Shown here: positions 14,801 to 24,343 of the stretch, piece by piece
Layout: each line of letters opens with the position of its first letter
Numbering within the stretch: position 1 is the first letter of the stretch
From: Monarcha castaneiventris obscurior
Taxonomy: Eukaryota > Chordata > Aves > Passeriformes > Monarchidae
Direction: 5' to 3'
Assembly (NCBI GenBank): GCA_026261815.1
Contig: JAMPIT010000539.1
Coordinates: 4,852,501 to 4,916,500, forward strand
Length of the DNA: 64,000 nt
The notes under the pieces: model-generated
The model's database searches: none
What the model saw: the letters and a program-made list of their open reading frames with translations, nothing else
What the model was told of the DNA's origin: nothing
Program-made: the position numbers and the translations under genes

Positions 14801-16772
14801 GTGGGAAACCCCAAATTAGCACATTCCTTAACAACTTGCAAGGAAGGAGCTCTTCAGATACACAACAAAATTCTGGAAAAGGAATCACAGTTTCTGAGAG
14901 CTAATTCTTTCAAGTAATTGTTTTAAAATATATTTTCCAGCAGATGGATTCTCAAGGAGAAGGGAAACCGCCAAGGATGAGAAGGTAATGGGTGAACAAA
15001 GGCACAATGCAAATATGACGTGCTGTTTCACGCTTGAAGCTGGATGAATCTCCCTGTCTCGGCAGGTGGCAAGTGAAACCCAGCCCGGGAGCAATTCTGA
15101 CGGTTTCTGTGGTTAATCCCCAGGCGGGCCAGAGCAGCTCGTAAGTAAATGAGGTGATTTGTTAGGGTGGGAGCCCTACAAAAGCCATCGCAAATCCCTT
15201 TAGCATTATTGCAGCTTCACTTCTGTAATGAGTGTGCATTGAATGGTTCAGGCCCAAAATGGTTAGCAAATGATGTCTGGTTCCTTTCCCAGCATATCAG
15301 AAAGAGATAAAAATCTCCTGTATTAACCTGTAATTACATGGTAATCTGTAATTACTGTGCCCTTGTTTGTTATGCAGAGTGAGGGGAAATGGAAGCAGCA
15401 TAGTGGGAGGAGGTGGCAGGCTGGTTGTGCTGGTTGTGGGGTGTTGGGAGAAACAGTGTGCCCCAAAGGGGCACCTTGTGCTCGCTGTGTAAGAGGGGCC
15501 CAGAGGCTGGAAAGGGGCAGCTGCAGGTCCTGGAACCCAGCTGGGGGCAGAGAGAAGGGTGGGTGAGGGCACTGTGCATGTTCTGGGTGCCGAGAGCACC
15601 CCTCAGTAGCCTGGATATGACAGTCCCCAGTGCTGGAACTCTGTCTGCACGGGTGCTCCCCTGGCTGCCTTTGGACTCTGCCAGGGGTCAGACACGCCAT
15701 GGGATGGATGGAGTGTGTGGGTGTCTCCTTGACTCCGTGCTGATTTGCAGAGGATGGGGAGTGAGCTGCCTTAGCATCCTGAGTGACTGCAGCTCTGTGC
15801 TTTCCCAGGCCTGGATCCAAGCGCCCATTCCTGCGAAGCCAGAGACCCCCGGCACGGGTGGCCAAGCCCCAGCCCAAAGGGGTGCTGCTGAGATTCAACT
15901 TCCGCGCCATGGCCAACCAGGTAGAGGATTGTCGACGGGACAGGAGGCTCCTGGCTCCCTGCAGCAGCCCTGCCACTGAGCTGTTAACGTCACACTCAGG
16001 TTTCTGGGGCTGCCAGCTGGGTTTATCTAACAGGACCTGGGAGGAAAGTCCCGTAGCTGTGTTGGCCAGGTTGCTCACAAAACTGAAGGCACTTGAGAAG
16101 ACTGTTCAGCAACTACAGACTCAGCCCAGTTTTCCCCACTCTGATGGCCTGTCTTGGCCTGTCCATGTGCTTGCTTGGAGCAGGGAGATCCTGCTGATGA
16201 GTAGTCCTGGCCAGAGGGGACTGTTTCACTGTCAGTGCTTCCCATTCCTCAGAGACACACGGCACTTCTGGGCTTTGCTCGCTCTTTGCTTTGGTGCCCT
16301 TCTTGGTGTCATATTTTACACTGAAGTATGGTCCAAGAGCCCTGGGGCAGCTGAGAAATCCTGCTCCACCTTCTTCATTGCCGGCGTTTCTTGTCTGGAC
16401 AGTTTGGTTTTACTTGATGCCTTGTGCTCAAATGCCATCTGCTTGCTCCTGTTCTTGCCGAGGACGCCCTGTGTCTTGGGGCTGGGAGCTGCTTGGAGGT
16501 TTTCCAGCCGCACACAGTCTGTCGAGCTCCCTGTCTCTGTGTGCTGAGTGATTTAATTGACTAACCAGCTGTGAAACACCAGCCTGACTGATGGGCTCTA
16601 ATCAATACCCCGCTACAGGTTTGGCTGTGCTTTGCCAGGAAACAAGGGACTGACTCGCTCTCGCTTTCCCCTGCAGACCAGCCTGACGCTGGATGAGAGG
16701 TTCTCTGGTCTGAGGAATAAGAGGCGCTTTACAGCGGCCAGGAGCGCCGGACGGACGGTCACCATGCCTTAG
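5748..16772 (+). CDS. UAP56-interacting factor (UIF/FYTTD1)-like mRNA export adaptor, complete, nine exons
   Basis: UIF-family proteins bind the DEAD-box helicase UAP56/DDX39B in the nucleus and help hand spliced mRNA to the NXF1 export receptor. Coding exons are 5748-5829, 8148-8291, 12024-12166, 13464-13588, 14432-14513, 14941-14984, 15066-15140, 15809-15920 and 16677-16772. All have GT/AG borders and phases join without a break: 903 nt, 300 residues plus TAG (human UIF is about 318). The N-terminal UAP56-binding motif is residues 23-33 (IDMSLDDIIKL), built across the exon 1/2 junction. The middle is rich in Arg, Gly and Gln, as in RNA-binding adaptors. Residues around 216-221 (AILTVS) match the conserved ILTVS block, and PKGVLLRF near 252-259 plus LTLDERF at 272-278 match the conserved C-terminus. 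The ATG at 5748 is the only one upstream of the motif in this frame. The protein is far more diverged than expected for bird FYTTD1 itself, and its LRCH2 neighbour suggests the LUZP4-position paralog. Confidence 0.88.
8148..8291 (+). CDS. UIF-like coding exon 2
   Basis: The acceptor is attctag|atgac. The exon opens with DDIIKLHRKEQ, completing the UAP56-binding motif, and runs into an Arg/Gln/Ser-rich segment ending in YRAWKQRNLQ. The donor is CAAG|GTAGAT in phase 1. Intron 1 is 2.3 kb. Confidence 0.88.
12024..12166 (+). CDS. UIF-like coding exon 3
   Basis: The acceptor is tttttttgtag|gacc. It encodes a basic RNA-binding-like segment (NRFRRGFGQQQFNRRQF, then LPGRKRRAAAA) and SPLNRQPSAQE, which corresponds to the SPMNRPPLSDKN region of UIF. 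It ends in phase 0. Intron 2 (3.7 kb) is the largest of the gene. Confidence 0.85.
13464..13588 (+). CDS. UIF-like coding exon 4
   Basis: The acceptor is tgctctttcag|ggcaac and the donor AGAAG|GTAAAA in phase 2. It encodes GNKKSNAFAKSGSGQ followed by a Pro/Arg-rich part. This aligns loosely with the RKNNIPANFTRSGNKL region of UIF. It joins exon 3 in phase 0 with no extra exon needed. Confidence 0.8.
14432..14513 (+). CDS. UIF-like coding exon 5 (tandem acceptor)
   Basis: It encodes PFLLNRGPAFQQKRVQPWF and continues to ARFQRG. The acceptor is cagcag|G, with a second usable AG three bases upstream (exon start 14,429). That alternative would add one Ser and keep the frame. The exon ends in phase 0 at GGG|GTCAGT. 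Confidence 0.8.
14941..14984 (+). CDS. UIF-like coding exon 6 (44 nt, tandem acceptor)
   Basis: This short exon encodes QMDSQGEGKPPRMR and ends AGAAG|GTAATG in phase 2. The acceptor ttttccag|cagatg is again a NAGNAG pair: the downstream choice (start 14,944) would drop one Gln. It corresponds to the linker before the WR...ILTVS block of UIF. Confidence 0.72.
15066..15140 (+). CDS. UIF-like coding exon 7, ILTVS block
   Basis: The acceptor is tctcggcag|gtggc. It encodes WQVKPSPGAILTVSVVNPQA, closely resembling the UIF segment with W, G-ILTVS and NPGA in the same order. The donor is AGCTC|GTAAGT in phase 2. Confidence 0.86.
15809..15920 (+). CDS. UIF-like coding exon 8
   Basis: The acceptor is tttcccag|gcctgg. 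It encodes a basic segment (SKRPFLRSQRP) and the conserved PKGVLLRFNFRAMANQ, equivalent to PKGVPLQFDINSVGKQ of UIF. It ends at a Gln codon in phase 0, at the same place as the family junction before the C-terminal motif. Confidence 0.88.
16677..16772 (+). CDS. UIF-like coding exon 9, C-terminus and stop
   Basis: The acceptor is cccctgcag|acc. It encodes TSLTLDERFSGLRNKRRFT and a basic tail ending RTVTMP, then TAG at 16,770-16,772. LTLDERF corresponds to the MTLNERFGIL C-terminal block of UIF. Confidence 0.9.
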   Translation, partial: TSLTLDERFSGLRNKRRFTAARSAGRTVTMP

Positions 16773-16830
16773 CACCACGTGCTCGCCACAGGGACTGCCT
16801 CTAACAGTCCAGGCTCCATCACAGGGGCTC

Positions 16831-16836
16831 AATAAA
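16831..16836 (+). promoter_or_regulatory. Poly(A) signal of UIF-like gene
   Basis: A canonical AATAAA lies 59 bases after the stop codon, giving a very short 3' UTR. Confidence 0.7.
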
Positions 16837-19800
16837 AGTCGCTAGATTCCCTTTGAGATAGCTGATTTGGCAATGTGCTGTCTCCTTCCTTACACACAGA
16901 GTGAATGAGTGATTGAGGGCAGGGATGAGGCAGGGTGAGAGTTTGGGCCAGAGCACAGGAGAGGTGGGACATGGGCAGGGTGGTGGACGGGGATGAGCAG
17001 AGATGAATTTTCTGGGAAGCTGTAGGGCTGGCACAAGCCCTGTCCCGTGGCCAGGGCACCCCATGCTGACCAGGGGGACTCCTGCAAGTGGCAGGGTGTA
17101 CCATGGAGCCTTCCCTACATTGTCCTGTGGGTGGGACAGGGTTGAGGATGCTGTGCCTACCCACATGAGAGACAGAGGGAAGCGGGGATGCTTCAGTGGC
17201 CCACAGTCCCCAGCATCCACCTAATTGCCCAGCTTGTGCTTGCAGGCATCCTTGCCCAGAGGTTTGCAGTGTAAGACCCCTCCACCCTGAAAACATGTTG
17301 CTTTGCCCTGACAGTCAGGCCTGAGCACCTTGCATTTCTCTGTGGATTGCTGTGCTGTTCTGACTGCTGCTGCTGGCCCAGCTGTGGGGACGGGGTGAGA
17401 CGTGCCATGCCGTGCTGCTGGAGTGAGTGTCCTCAGCATGGTGCACAGACAGGCTGCCCCAGCCCAGATCACATCTTCCAGTGCTGAGTAGTTCTGCAGT
17501 AGGGTTTTTGTAGTTGCAGCTTCACCCATGCTCAGAGCAGCAGCATAATCAAACTAGCAGCAGCACTCTGATGAACATTGGCTCAGATGTTAATGAGCTG
17601 GGTTTAGGTATTTGTTAATGAAGCCCTGCATCAACCCTGAGTAACTGCTCCATTCTCCACCCACTGCTGGAACCCAGCACTGAACATGCTGGACACAGCC
17701 TGTTATTGGGCTCTAAGCTATACTTATAAAAGGAAATATTTGATAGACTGCTTTACATTTTACACCGAGCATCTTTAACAAGAGACTGGACTTGGCATTG
17801 GTTTTATAGGAATGTGTGAAATGTTGTTAGCTGATGAAAGCAGTGATGTATGAGTCCAGTGCACTGAATAAAAACCTAACTTGTCAAATGTCACCTCTGA
17901 GTATTTCCTTTCCTTCAACAGCAGTTTGGTGCAGGTTCAGCTTCTCAGTGTGGCACTGCATGGGCTGGTGCTTTGGGGGAAACGGGGTCCCTGCTGGTGC
18001 CCACCTGCAGGCAGTTTACTGCTTTAAAAGCTGGCTCCAAAGCAGTGTGAGGTTTTCCATAGGTATTTCGTAAAATCATTGTTGTGATCTCTTTTGCCTT
18101 GAATGTTATTGGCAAAATTATCAGAGCAGTCCTGGCTCTAAGTATGTTCAAAATTAAACAAATGCACCCCCATGCCCGGGTTAATGAACTCTGGAGGAGA
18201 CATCACTCCTTTATGCAAATAATCTGCATATCATGGAAAGTTGAAAAGTTGAACAAGAAACACTTGTCACAAATGGCAGTGTCCCTGATTTCACTTGCCT
18301 CCTGACTACAAATATGGACAGAAGATGGCAGACTTGCTAGGAAAACCTGAGCACTTCTTCAATCAGGTTCCAAAGGGATAGAGCCCTTCAGTCCTGAAAG
18401 AACAGCTGAGTGCGCAGCATCCTCTTGCTGTTCAGAGTGCACCCTGATTCTGTTCTCCGCAGAAATGTTTTTTAGCAATCTGTACCTTAGAGATTGCTAA
18501 ATTAAAGGCTTAGGTGATAAAACTGCTTTTTTTCCTTGCTTGATTCCCTTGCAGTGCTGGGTGACTTTTTATGTACAGGAGATAAAACAGGCTTTGCACC
18601 GAATTCACAAGTAGCCAAAATGCATAACCATCACACTAAAAACATACTGGGAGAGGCCACAGTGTGAGCTCACCCCAACAGGCATAAGGCACCCCTTTCT
18701 GCCACGGTACTAAAGTAGCCACAGAATAATTGTCTCTAACAGAATTATCCCCGCCGTGGTGCACGGGGTGAGCTGCTGCACAGGGGCTGTCCTTTGGGGC
18801 AGGGTGTTTTTTGTGACGCAGTTCAGCTGCTTCCTGAGCCATGGCCAGGGGCACAGGCGGCCTGTGTCCATCCAGGGTCTGACAGGTCCCGTGCAGTTCC
18901 TGAGCTGGACAGGGGGCCCAGCAGTTCCCACCTGGGGAGCAGCAGCAGCAGCTGGCTTTGGCTGAGCTCCCTGCCAGGATGGCTGCACACAGGCCAGGAC
19001 CACTGTGAAGGGGCAGCCCTGTCACCTGGAAAACTTGTACTGTTCCAGGTCAGACAACGCCACCTCCACAGTAACACCTCGGGTGGTGTCTGAGAAGTTT
19101 AAAAATGTAGAAGCAACTGCACCGAGTTAGAAGAGAGTCCCCACAGTGCATCCCAGGGTAGGGGGGACACCAGCACAAGTGTGGCCCTGCTTGGTCACTG
19201 CACAGAGCCCACAGTACCACTGATCCGTGTCTTTAGCCACTTGTATTTCACAGCACTTGGTGGAGGATTCTTCCACTACTGCTTTTTGCTTTCTGTTTGT
19301 CTGTGACAATTCACAAGGGCAGTATTATGAGTTTTCAGGGCAAGAGCAGCAGCTCTGGCCCAGCCAGACTGATGGGTAGATATTCATCTGTAAGCTTGAA
19401 TCCCACAGCCCCCACAAGGATGCACAGCTAAGGTCAGAGGAAGCAGCCACAGCCACAGGATTTGCAGGTGACAGTGGGACCCCTTCCCCTTACACCTGCA
19501 TTTCACACACATCCCTCTGTGCTGGAAGGTCAATCTGTGTGCAGGACAGGGCGATCCCCAAATCCAGGCAGCGCTGCACTGCAGCACTGAACCCTTCAGT
19601 ACCGTCTCACTGAGCCTGGCTCATTCGGTTCTGCTGAATTTCACCCAGACATCACCCACATAATATTTCAGGTCTGATCCTTTTGTGATCAATAATGGCT
19701 CAGCTATCTCCCAGTGATGTGTTGGTGACTGAGGGCCAGTCTCTTCCATACAAAGGGAATTTCCCTTAGATCCCCAAATAAGGCATGACATGTGCATGCA

Positions 19801-20249
19801 AAAAACTAGTAAACAAAAAACCAACCCAAACCAATTCAAGAGTGCAAGGGCCTTCATGAGGTTCAAGGCTTAAAAGCAGATTCTGCTTATCAAACACAGA
19901 ACAATGGCATTAAAATGTGAGTCTATGAGACTTTCTTTAGCATTTCCTAATCACAGCTCCAGAGCCATTTTTGGAAGATAAATATGCAGCACCTAACAAG
20001 AACTGATTACATGGTAGGAGAGGCAATTATCGCTCCATAGAGTATCGCAGCAGTCGTGTAGCGTTTTATTCAGGTAACTGGGCCCCGGACCTTGCAACCG
20101 GCTTCTGATTTATGTCTCCCCAGTGCCCTTTGGCGTTCTGAGGCACGGGCATTCGTGCCTTGGGGGCTTTTGTGAGTGTTCCTTCACCCTTCGGGGTGAG
20201 CCGCTCGCTCGTATTCCCTTTGTTCTGCCACGGCCGATTGCTGGGTGAT
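16837..20249. other. Spacer between UIF-like gene and LRCH2
   Basis: About 3.4 kb with no exon or repeat family I recognise. A second AATAAA near 17,866 could serve as an alternative polyadenylation signal. Several short open frames on both strands around 18.6-19.1 kb have no recognisable motif. Confidence 0.5.
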
Positions 20250-20614
20250 TTTTGTCGCTGCCACACGCGGGGATCCGCAGTCCGTGCCCGGCTCCGGCGG
20301 TGCCGGCTTTGCGAGGCAGAGGCCGCGGAGGCTCTGCTGCTCCCGGCATCGGCAGGAGAGCTCCGGGCCCGAGGAGCGGCCGCTGCTCTGCGGGGCCGGG
20401 GCGGATGCGGCCGCAGCTGCGAGCGGTGCCCGAGGGCAGCGGGCAGAGCGCAGCGGCCCCGCGGCCGGGCAGGGCCGCGCTCGCAGCGGCGCCGGGGCTG
20501 CCGAGCCGATGTTCCGCGCGTTCCTCCGGCTCCGGAGCGCTCCCGCAGCCGCGGCCCCGAACGGCGCCGCCCGCGCCCGTCCCGGCTGCGGGACCGCCCC
20601 TCCCGGGCTGCCTC

Positions 20615-20746
20615 CGCTCCCGATCCCGCTCCCGATCCCGCTCCCGATCCCGATCCCGATCCCGCTCCCGGTCCCGATCCCGATCCCGATCCCGCTCCCG
20701 ATCCCGATCCCGATCCCGATCCCGATCCCGATCCCGCTCCCGCTCC
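20615..20746. repeat. CCCGAT/CCCGCT hexamer array upstream of LRCH2
   Basis: About 22 tandem hexamers of cccgat or cccgct end roughly 245 bases before the LRCH2 start codon. The plus strand reads Arg-Ser or Pro-Ile/Leu dipeptides and the minus strand Arg-Asp/Glu, all open because the unit is a multiple of three. It lies in the promoter or 5' UTR and is not treated as coding. Confidence 0.88.
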
Positions 20747-20991
20747 CTCAGCCCCGGTCCCTCAGCCCCGGCAGCGCCCCCTAGCGGCACACGAGCCCCC
20801 GGGCACACAAGCGCGCACGCCCCCTCGGGAGGCCCCGCCCCCTCGGCACCGCCTGCACCGCGGATTGGTTGGCGCGGCCGAGGGGCGCCGCGAAGCCCCG
20901 CCCCGTCCCGCGGCGCCCCCTGCGGGCCCCGCGGCGCCTGCGCAGCAGCGGCGGGGCGGCCGCGGCCGTTGTTGTGGAGGGGCCGGTCAAG

Positions 20992-21277
20992 ATGGCGGCC
21001 GGGCAGGGGGGCGGCGGCGGCAACAACGGGAGCGGCGGCGGCAGCGGCACGGCGGCCGGGAGCGGAGCGGCGGGGCTCGGGATCCCCGCGCACCTGACTC
21101 TCTCCTTCTCGTCCGGGCCGCACTGGGGCGCGGCGGCTCTGCCGCAGTCGCACACGGTGCGCAGCCTGGAGCGGGCCCTGGAGGAGGCGGGCAGCTCGGG
21201 CATCCTGTGCCTGAGCGGGAGGAAGCTGCGCGACTTCCCCGGCAGCGGCTGCGACCTGAGCGACACCACGCAAGCGG
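20992..21277 (+). CDS. LRCH2 coding exon 1 (partial gene)
   Basis: LRCH proteins combine N-terminal leucine-rich repeats with a C-terminal calponin-homology domain and are thought to work at the actin cortex and as DOCK regulators. This exon encodes a Gly/Asn/Ser-rich leader (MAAGQGGGGGNNGSGGG) and then HTVRSLERALEEAGSSGIL, SGRKLRDFPGSG and DLSDTTQA, where the LRR domain begins. The Gly-rich start and the HTVRSL-RALEEAGSSGIL string fit LRCH2 better than LRCH1, LRCH3 or LRCH4. The start lies in caagATGG, a good Kozak context. The donor CAAGCGG|GTGAGG is in phase 1, so a next exon beginning AC would restore the Asp of the family sequence QAD. No downstream exon (expected to open D-LSRNRF) was found to 64,000, so the rest of the gene probably lies outside the window. 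Confidence 0.87.
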
Positions 21278-21778
21278 GTGAGGGGGCCCTGGCAGTGCCG
21301 GGCCCGGGGCTGCGGGTGTCCTGCGGGGCCGCTGCGGGCCCGGCGGTGAGGGCGGGGGGCGCGTCCCGCTGTGCCGGGCGCCGGGGCCGGGCGGTGGCGG
21401 GTGCGGGGCCCCGGTGCGGGGGTGCAGCGGAGGGGTCCCCGTGATGGCAGGGGAGGGCTGTGGAGGCGGCCGAGGGGGTGACACGGCAGCGGGGCTGTGG
21501 GTGAGGAGCGGGGGCCCCGCTGTGTGAGGGCAGTGAGGGACAGTCAGGGGGCTCCGCGTTTGTGGGGGGCTCTCGGTGCAGGCGCCGGGACGGGGTCTGG
21601 CGGATCTGGGGGTGCAGTGTCGGGGCTGCCCTGCTGGGCGCACCGGGGGCCGGTTCTGCCGCGGGGGTGCGGGGCGAGCGGCCGGGCAGGTGTGGGCTGG
21701 GAGCGGGGCACGCTGAGCCTGCTGTGTGCGAGCGGAGCGGGGGTCCCGGAGGTGCTTGTGAGCGGCACAGCGGTGTGT

Positions 21779-21905
21779 GAGTGTGCAAGGGCACAGGGCT
21801 CTGTGTGTGTGTGTGTGAGGGCACCGGGGTGTGTGTGAGTGTGGAAGGGCACAGGGCTCTGTGTGTGTGTGTGCAAGGGCTCAGGGTTCTGTGTGTGTGT
21901 TGGTG
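21779..21905. repeat. TG-rich minisatellite in LRCH2 intron 1
   Basis: Three imperfect copies of a unit combining a (TG)n run with gcaagggcacagggctct or gagggcaccgggg lie just downstream of LRCH2 exon 1. It is still within the GC-rich shoulder. Confidence 0.75.
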
Positions 21906-22020
21906 GTTGCAGGGGAACAAGGCACCGCGGTCCGGGCCGCGGTGCTCGGTGTGTTTTGGGGTGGAGTGGTCTCTGTCCCCGTGTGTGCAGTGGCGCTTTC
22001 GATGAAAGGACTCCTGGAGG

Positions 22021-22087
22021 CATATTGTGAAAGGAAAACGCTCTCTTTTGCGGTTGCCATGTTGTGTGGGATTTTCCAGCATAGGCA
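22021..22087. repeat. Direct repeat, copy 1 (about 67 bp)
   Basis: This segment is roughly 80% identical by eye to 23,759-23,825, in the same orientation, 1.74 kb away. Both copies share gtgggattttccagcataggcag-type sequence. Together they bracket the first two exons of the PAK3L pseudogene. Confidence 0.65.
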
Positions 22088-22655
22088 GTTTATTTTCCTG
22101 ACAGCATCTGGTTAATTTTCTCTTTCCCATTGCAGGGCACGTCACGGGTGGCTACCGAGAAGCTTCTCGTTGGGGGAGTAGAAAGGAACCTTTGGTGCTC
22201 AGAATTGTGCAGCAAGTTGTGAGCTTGGCATGTTGCGGTCGAGTGCCAGCCTGGAGGGCTGACAGAAAGTTCCTGTCAATGTCTTTGCAGCAGCAGAAGC
22301 TAAGGGATCCCCAGCTGTTTTCTCCTTTTCTGTTGAAGAGCTTTTGAACAGCTGCAGGAATGATTTTGCAGGCAGAAGATTGCTTGCTGGTTTTAGCCAT
22401 GGTGGAGTATCTAATTCACAACCATAAGTAGCAATGTCTACTTTAGCCCATTGTTAGTTTCAACACCTCAGAATCTTTCTCCTTAGTGCAGCTGGATGTG
22501 TAGCTGAGGATGAATAAGGCACTCAATGTGATACAACTTCCTGTCCCTCATGCTACTGTCTGTCCACAATGCACAAAAGCTGTATCAGGGCCTCCTCTGG
22601 CTCTGTCTCCAAAGAGGAGGAAGACAAGAAGGCTGGAGAGGAGGAAGAACAAAGT

Positions 22656-23076
22656 GAACTTCCCTCTGTTCTTGGAGACAGTGGTGAACTTCCCACAGTT
22701 CTTGAAGATGATAGTGAATTTCCTACCATTCTGGAAGATGATGGCAAAGCTCCAGCAGTGTGGATCGAGGATGGCAAATGTTCCGCAGCGTGGGATGAGG
22801 AGTGGGAACATCCCGTGTCGTGGGGAGAACAACAGCAAAGATCTTGGAGCATGGGAAGAGGAGGGCAAACATCCAGCGGCATGGGACCAGGACGGGGAAC
22901 ATCCAGTGGTGTTGGAAGAAGATGGTGAACATCATGCAATGTGGGAAGAGGTGGGACAACATCTCTCAGCATGGGAAGAGCACCGTGGACATCCCACTGC
23001 TTGGGAAGAGGATGGTAACACTCCATCATTTTGGGAAGAGGACAGTGAACCTCCCTCTGTTGAGGCATCATGGGCT
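22656..23076 (+). repeat. 30-bp coding repeat, 13 units plus a partial unit
   Basis: Units run 22,656-23,046 with a partial unit after. The consensus reads roughly gaacatccagcagcatgg then gaagaggatggt, that is E-H/L-P-x-x-W/L-E-E-D-G. Twelve of the 13 units are exactly 30 bp. Unit 6 (22,806-22,836) is 31 bp, moving the open reading from the frame of 22,569 to the next frame. The tract occupies the place of the acidic linker before the PAK kinase domain. Confidence 0.85.
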
Positions 23077-23374
23077 GAGCATTCTGACAGCAGCACAGCC
23101 CTACAGACAGAGGGGAGAGGTGAGTGGTGCCTGGTGCAGCTGGGTACATCTGCTCTCTGTCTTGTCTGCCAGAGCAGGCTGTTGCGTGTGTGTGTGTCTG
23201 TCTGAGCATCAGCTGTGCTCAGTGTTCCTGTGCAGCTGAATGTCACAGATGTTGTTTATTGCTCTTGCCCACCTGAGTACAAGGGGCTCAGCCCCAGAGA
23301 GCGGGGCTGCATTTTGGCTCCGCTGCAAGGTGGGAGCTCCATCTTGGAGTGACTGCCTTTCCTGTTTCTTTCAG

Positions 23375-23432
23375 GGAACACCGTGAGTGTGGAGGCCAAG
23401 AAATACACTGAAGTTGAGCCAGTTGGCCAAGG
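23375..23432 (+). pseudogene. PAK3L exon: start of kinase domain
   Basis: The acceptor tttctttcag and donor AGG|GTAAGT are intact. It encodes VEAKKYTEVEPVGQG, matching the PAK KKYTRFEKIGQG entry to the glycine-rich loop. Confidence 0.82.
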
Positions 23433-23758
23433 GTAAGTTCAGGTCATGACTTCTACACGAGCAGGGGCCAGGTATTTTGCTGGAGGGCAGTGGTATCTTT
23501 CAGAGCAGGACGCGTTGGCTTGGTCTTAATCTCTAAAAATGTTTAATGCATCAGCTGGTGGAGACTGCCATTACTGAGGCCCAATTTATGTTAGTCCCAG
23601 GTTAGGACAGTAACACTGCTTTAGCATTTTTTCCATCCTGTGTTTCATCTTCAAAGGATGCTGCAAGACCTAATTAAGGAGAGATCCTGCTTGGGATCAG
23701 TTTTGGCTTTTAGTCCTCCTGCAGCAAATTCATAGAGAGGGAGAGATAAACGAGAAGA

Positions 23759-23825
23759 CATACGTGAAAAGCAAAATGCTCTCTTGGGGTTGCCTTGCTG
23801 CATGGGATTTTTCAGCACAGGCAGC
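23759..23825. repeat. Direct repeat, copy 2 (about 67 bp)
   Basis: This is the second copy of the segment at 22,021-22,087. It lies in the intron where the missing glycine-loop exon would be expected. Confidence 0.65.
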
Positions 23826-24343
23826 AAAGATCTATCCTAAACTCTGCAGTTATGTTTAGGTGTGCTGTCAAGTGGCAGCCCATGACAGTGATCATATTAG
23901 TAATGTATGCTGTGTGTTTGCTCTGTTATGCAACCCCAAACAGCAGCAGTGGCACTTTAAATAATAACCAAACCCCTTCCCAGCTGTTTTGCTCTATTTT
24001 CACAGGACTAGAATTGCTTTCTGCTGGCAAAATGTGTGTGAATATTAATAATAGTGGTGATAAACTGAGGCCATCTGAGAAGATTGTTGGTGTAAAGAAT
24101 GTTGTTAGAGCTTTGTGGGTGATGGATGAGAGACCATTTCCCCAGGGCTTCCAAGGCCAAACGTCTCTGGCCATGTGTCCTGTACAGGGCCCCTGAGGGG
24201 AAAATGTCACTGACTGCTCTGGTGCCCCATCCCAGGGCAGTTTGGCACAGCCTGGCTCCATTGCTCCAAAAAGACTCACTGCATGTTTGTTGTGGTCTCA
24301 TGCCACAGCCTTCTCCAGTTAGCGGTCTTCAATGTCCTTTTAG

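Larger units (their letters stand above)
20250..21900 (+). promoter_or_regulatory. CpG-island promoter of LRCH2
   Basis: This is the longest GC-rich island in the window, centred on LRCH2 exon 1, with dense CpG and GC boxes and no TATA box near the start. Open frames of 370-450 residues on both strands here (for example minus 20,781-22,145) follow from the base composition and the hexamer repeat and are rejected as genes. Confidence 0.78.

Noticed and set aside
5748..16772. Calling the first gene FYTTD1 itself
   Set aside because: Bird FYTTD1 is expected to be highly similar to human UIF. This protein is strongly diverged outside short motifs, and its neighbour is LRCH2, not LRCH3.
20110..22145. 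Open frames of 370-450 codons on both strands around LRCH2 exon 1
   Set aside because: They follow from very high GC and a hexamer repeat of length divisible by three. Only the frame with the LRCH2 signature (20,992-21,277) has family sequence and a matching splice donor.
22510..23205. 231-codon open frame starting at 22,510 as one protein
   Set aside because: Its first half reads the repeat tract in the wrong frame. The acidic reading there is in the frame of 22,569, showing a one-base shift within a PAK3L exon.
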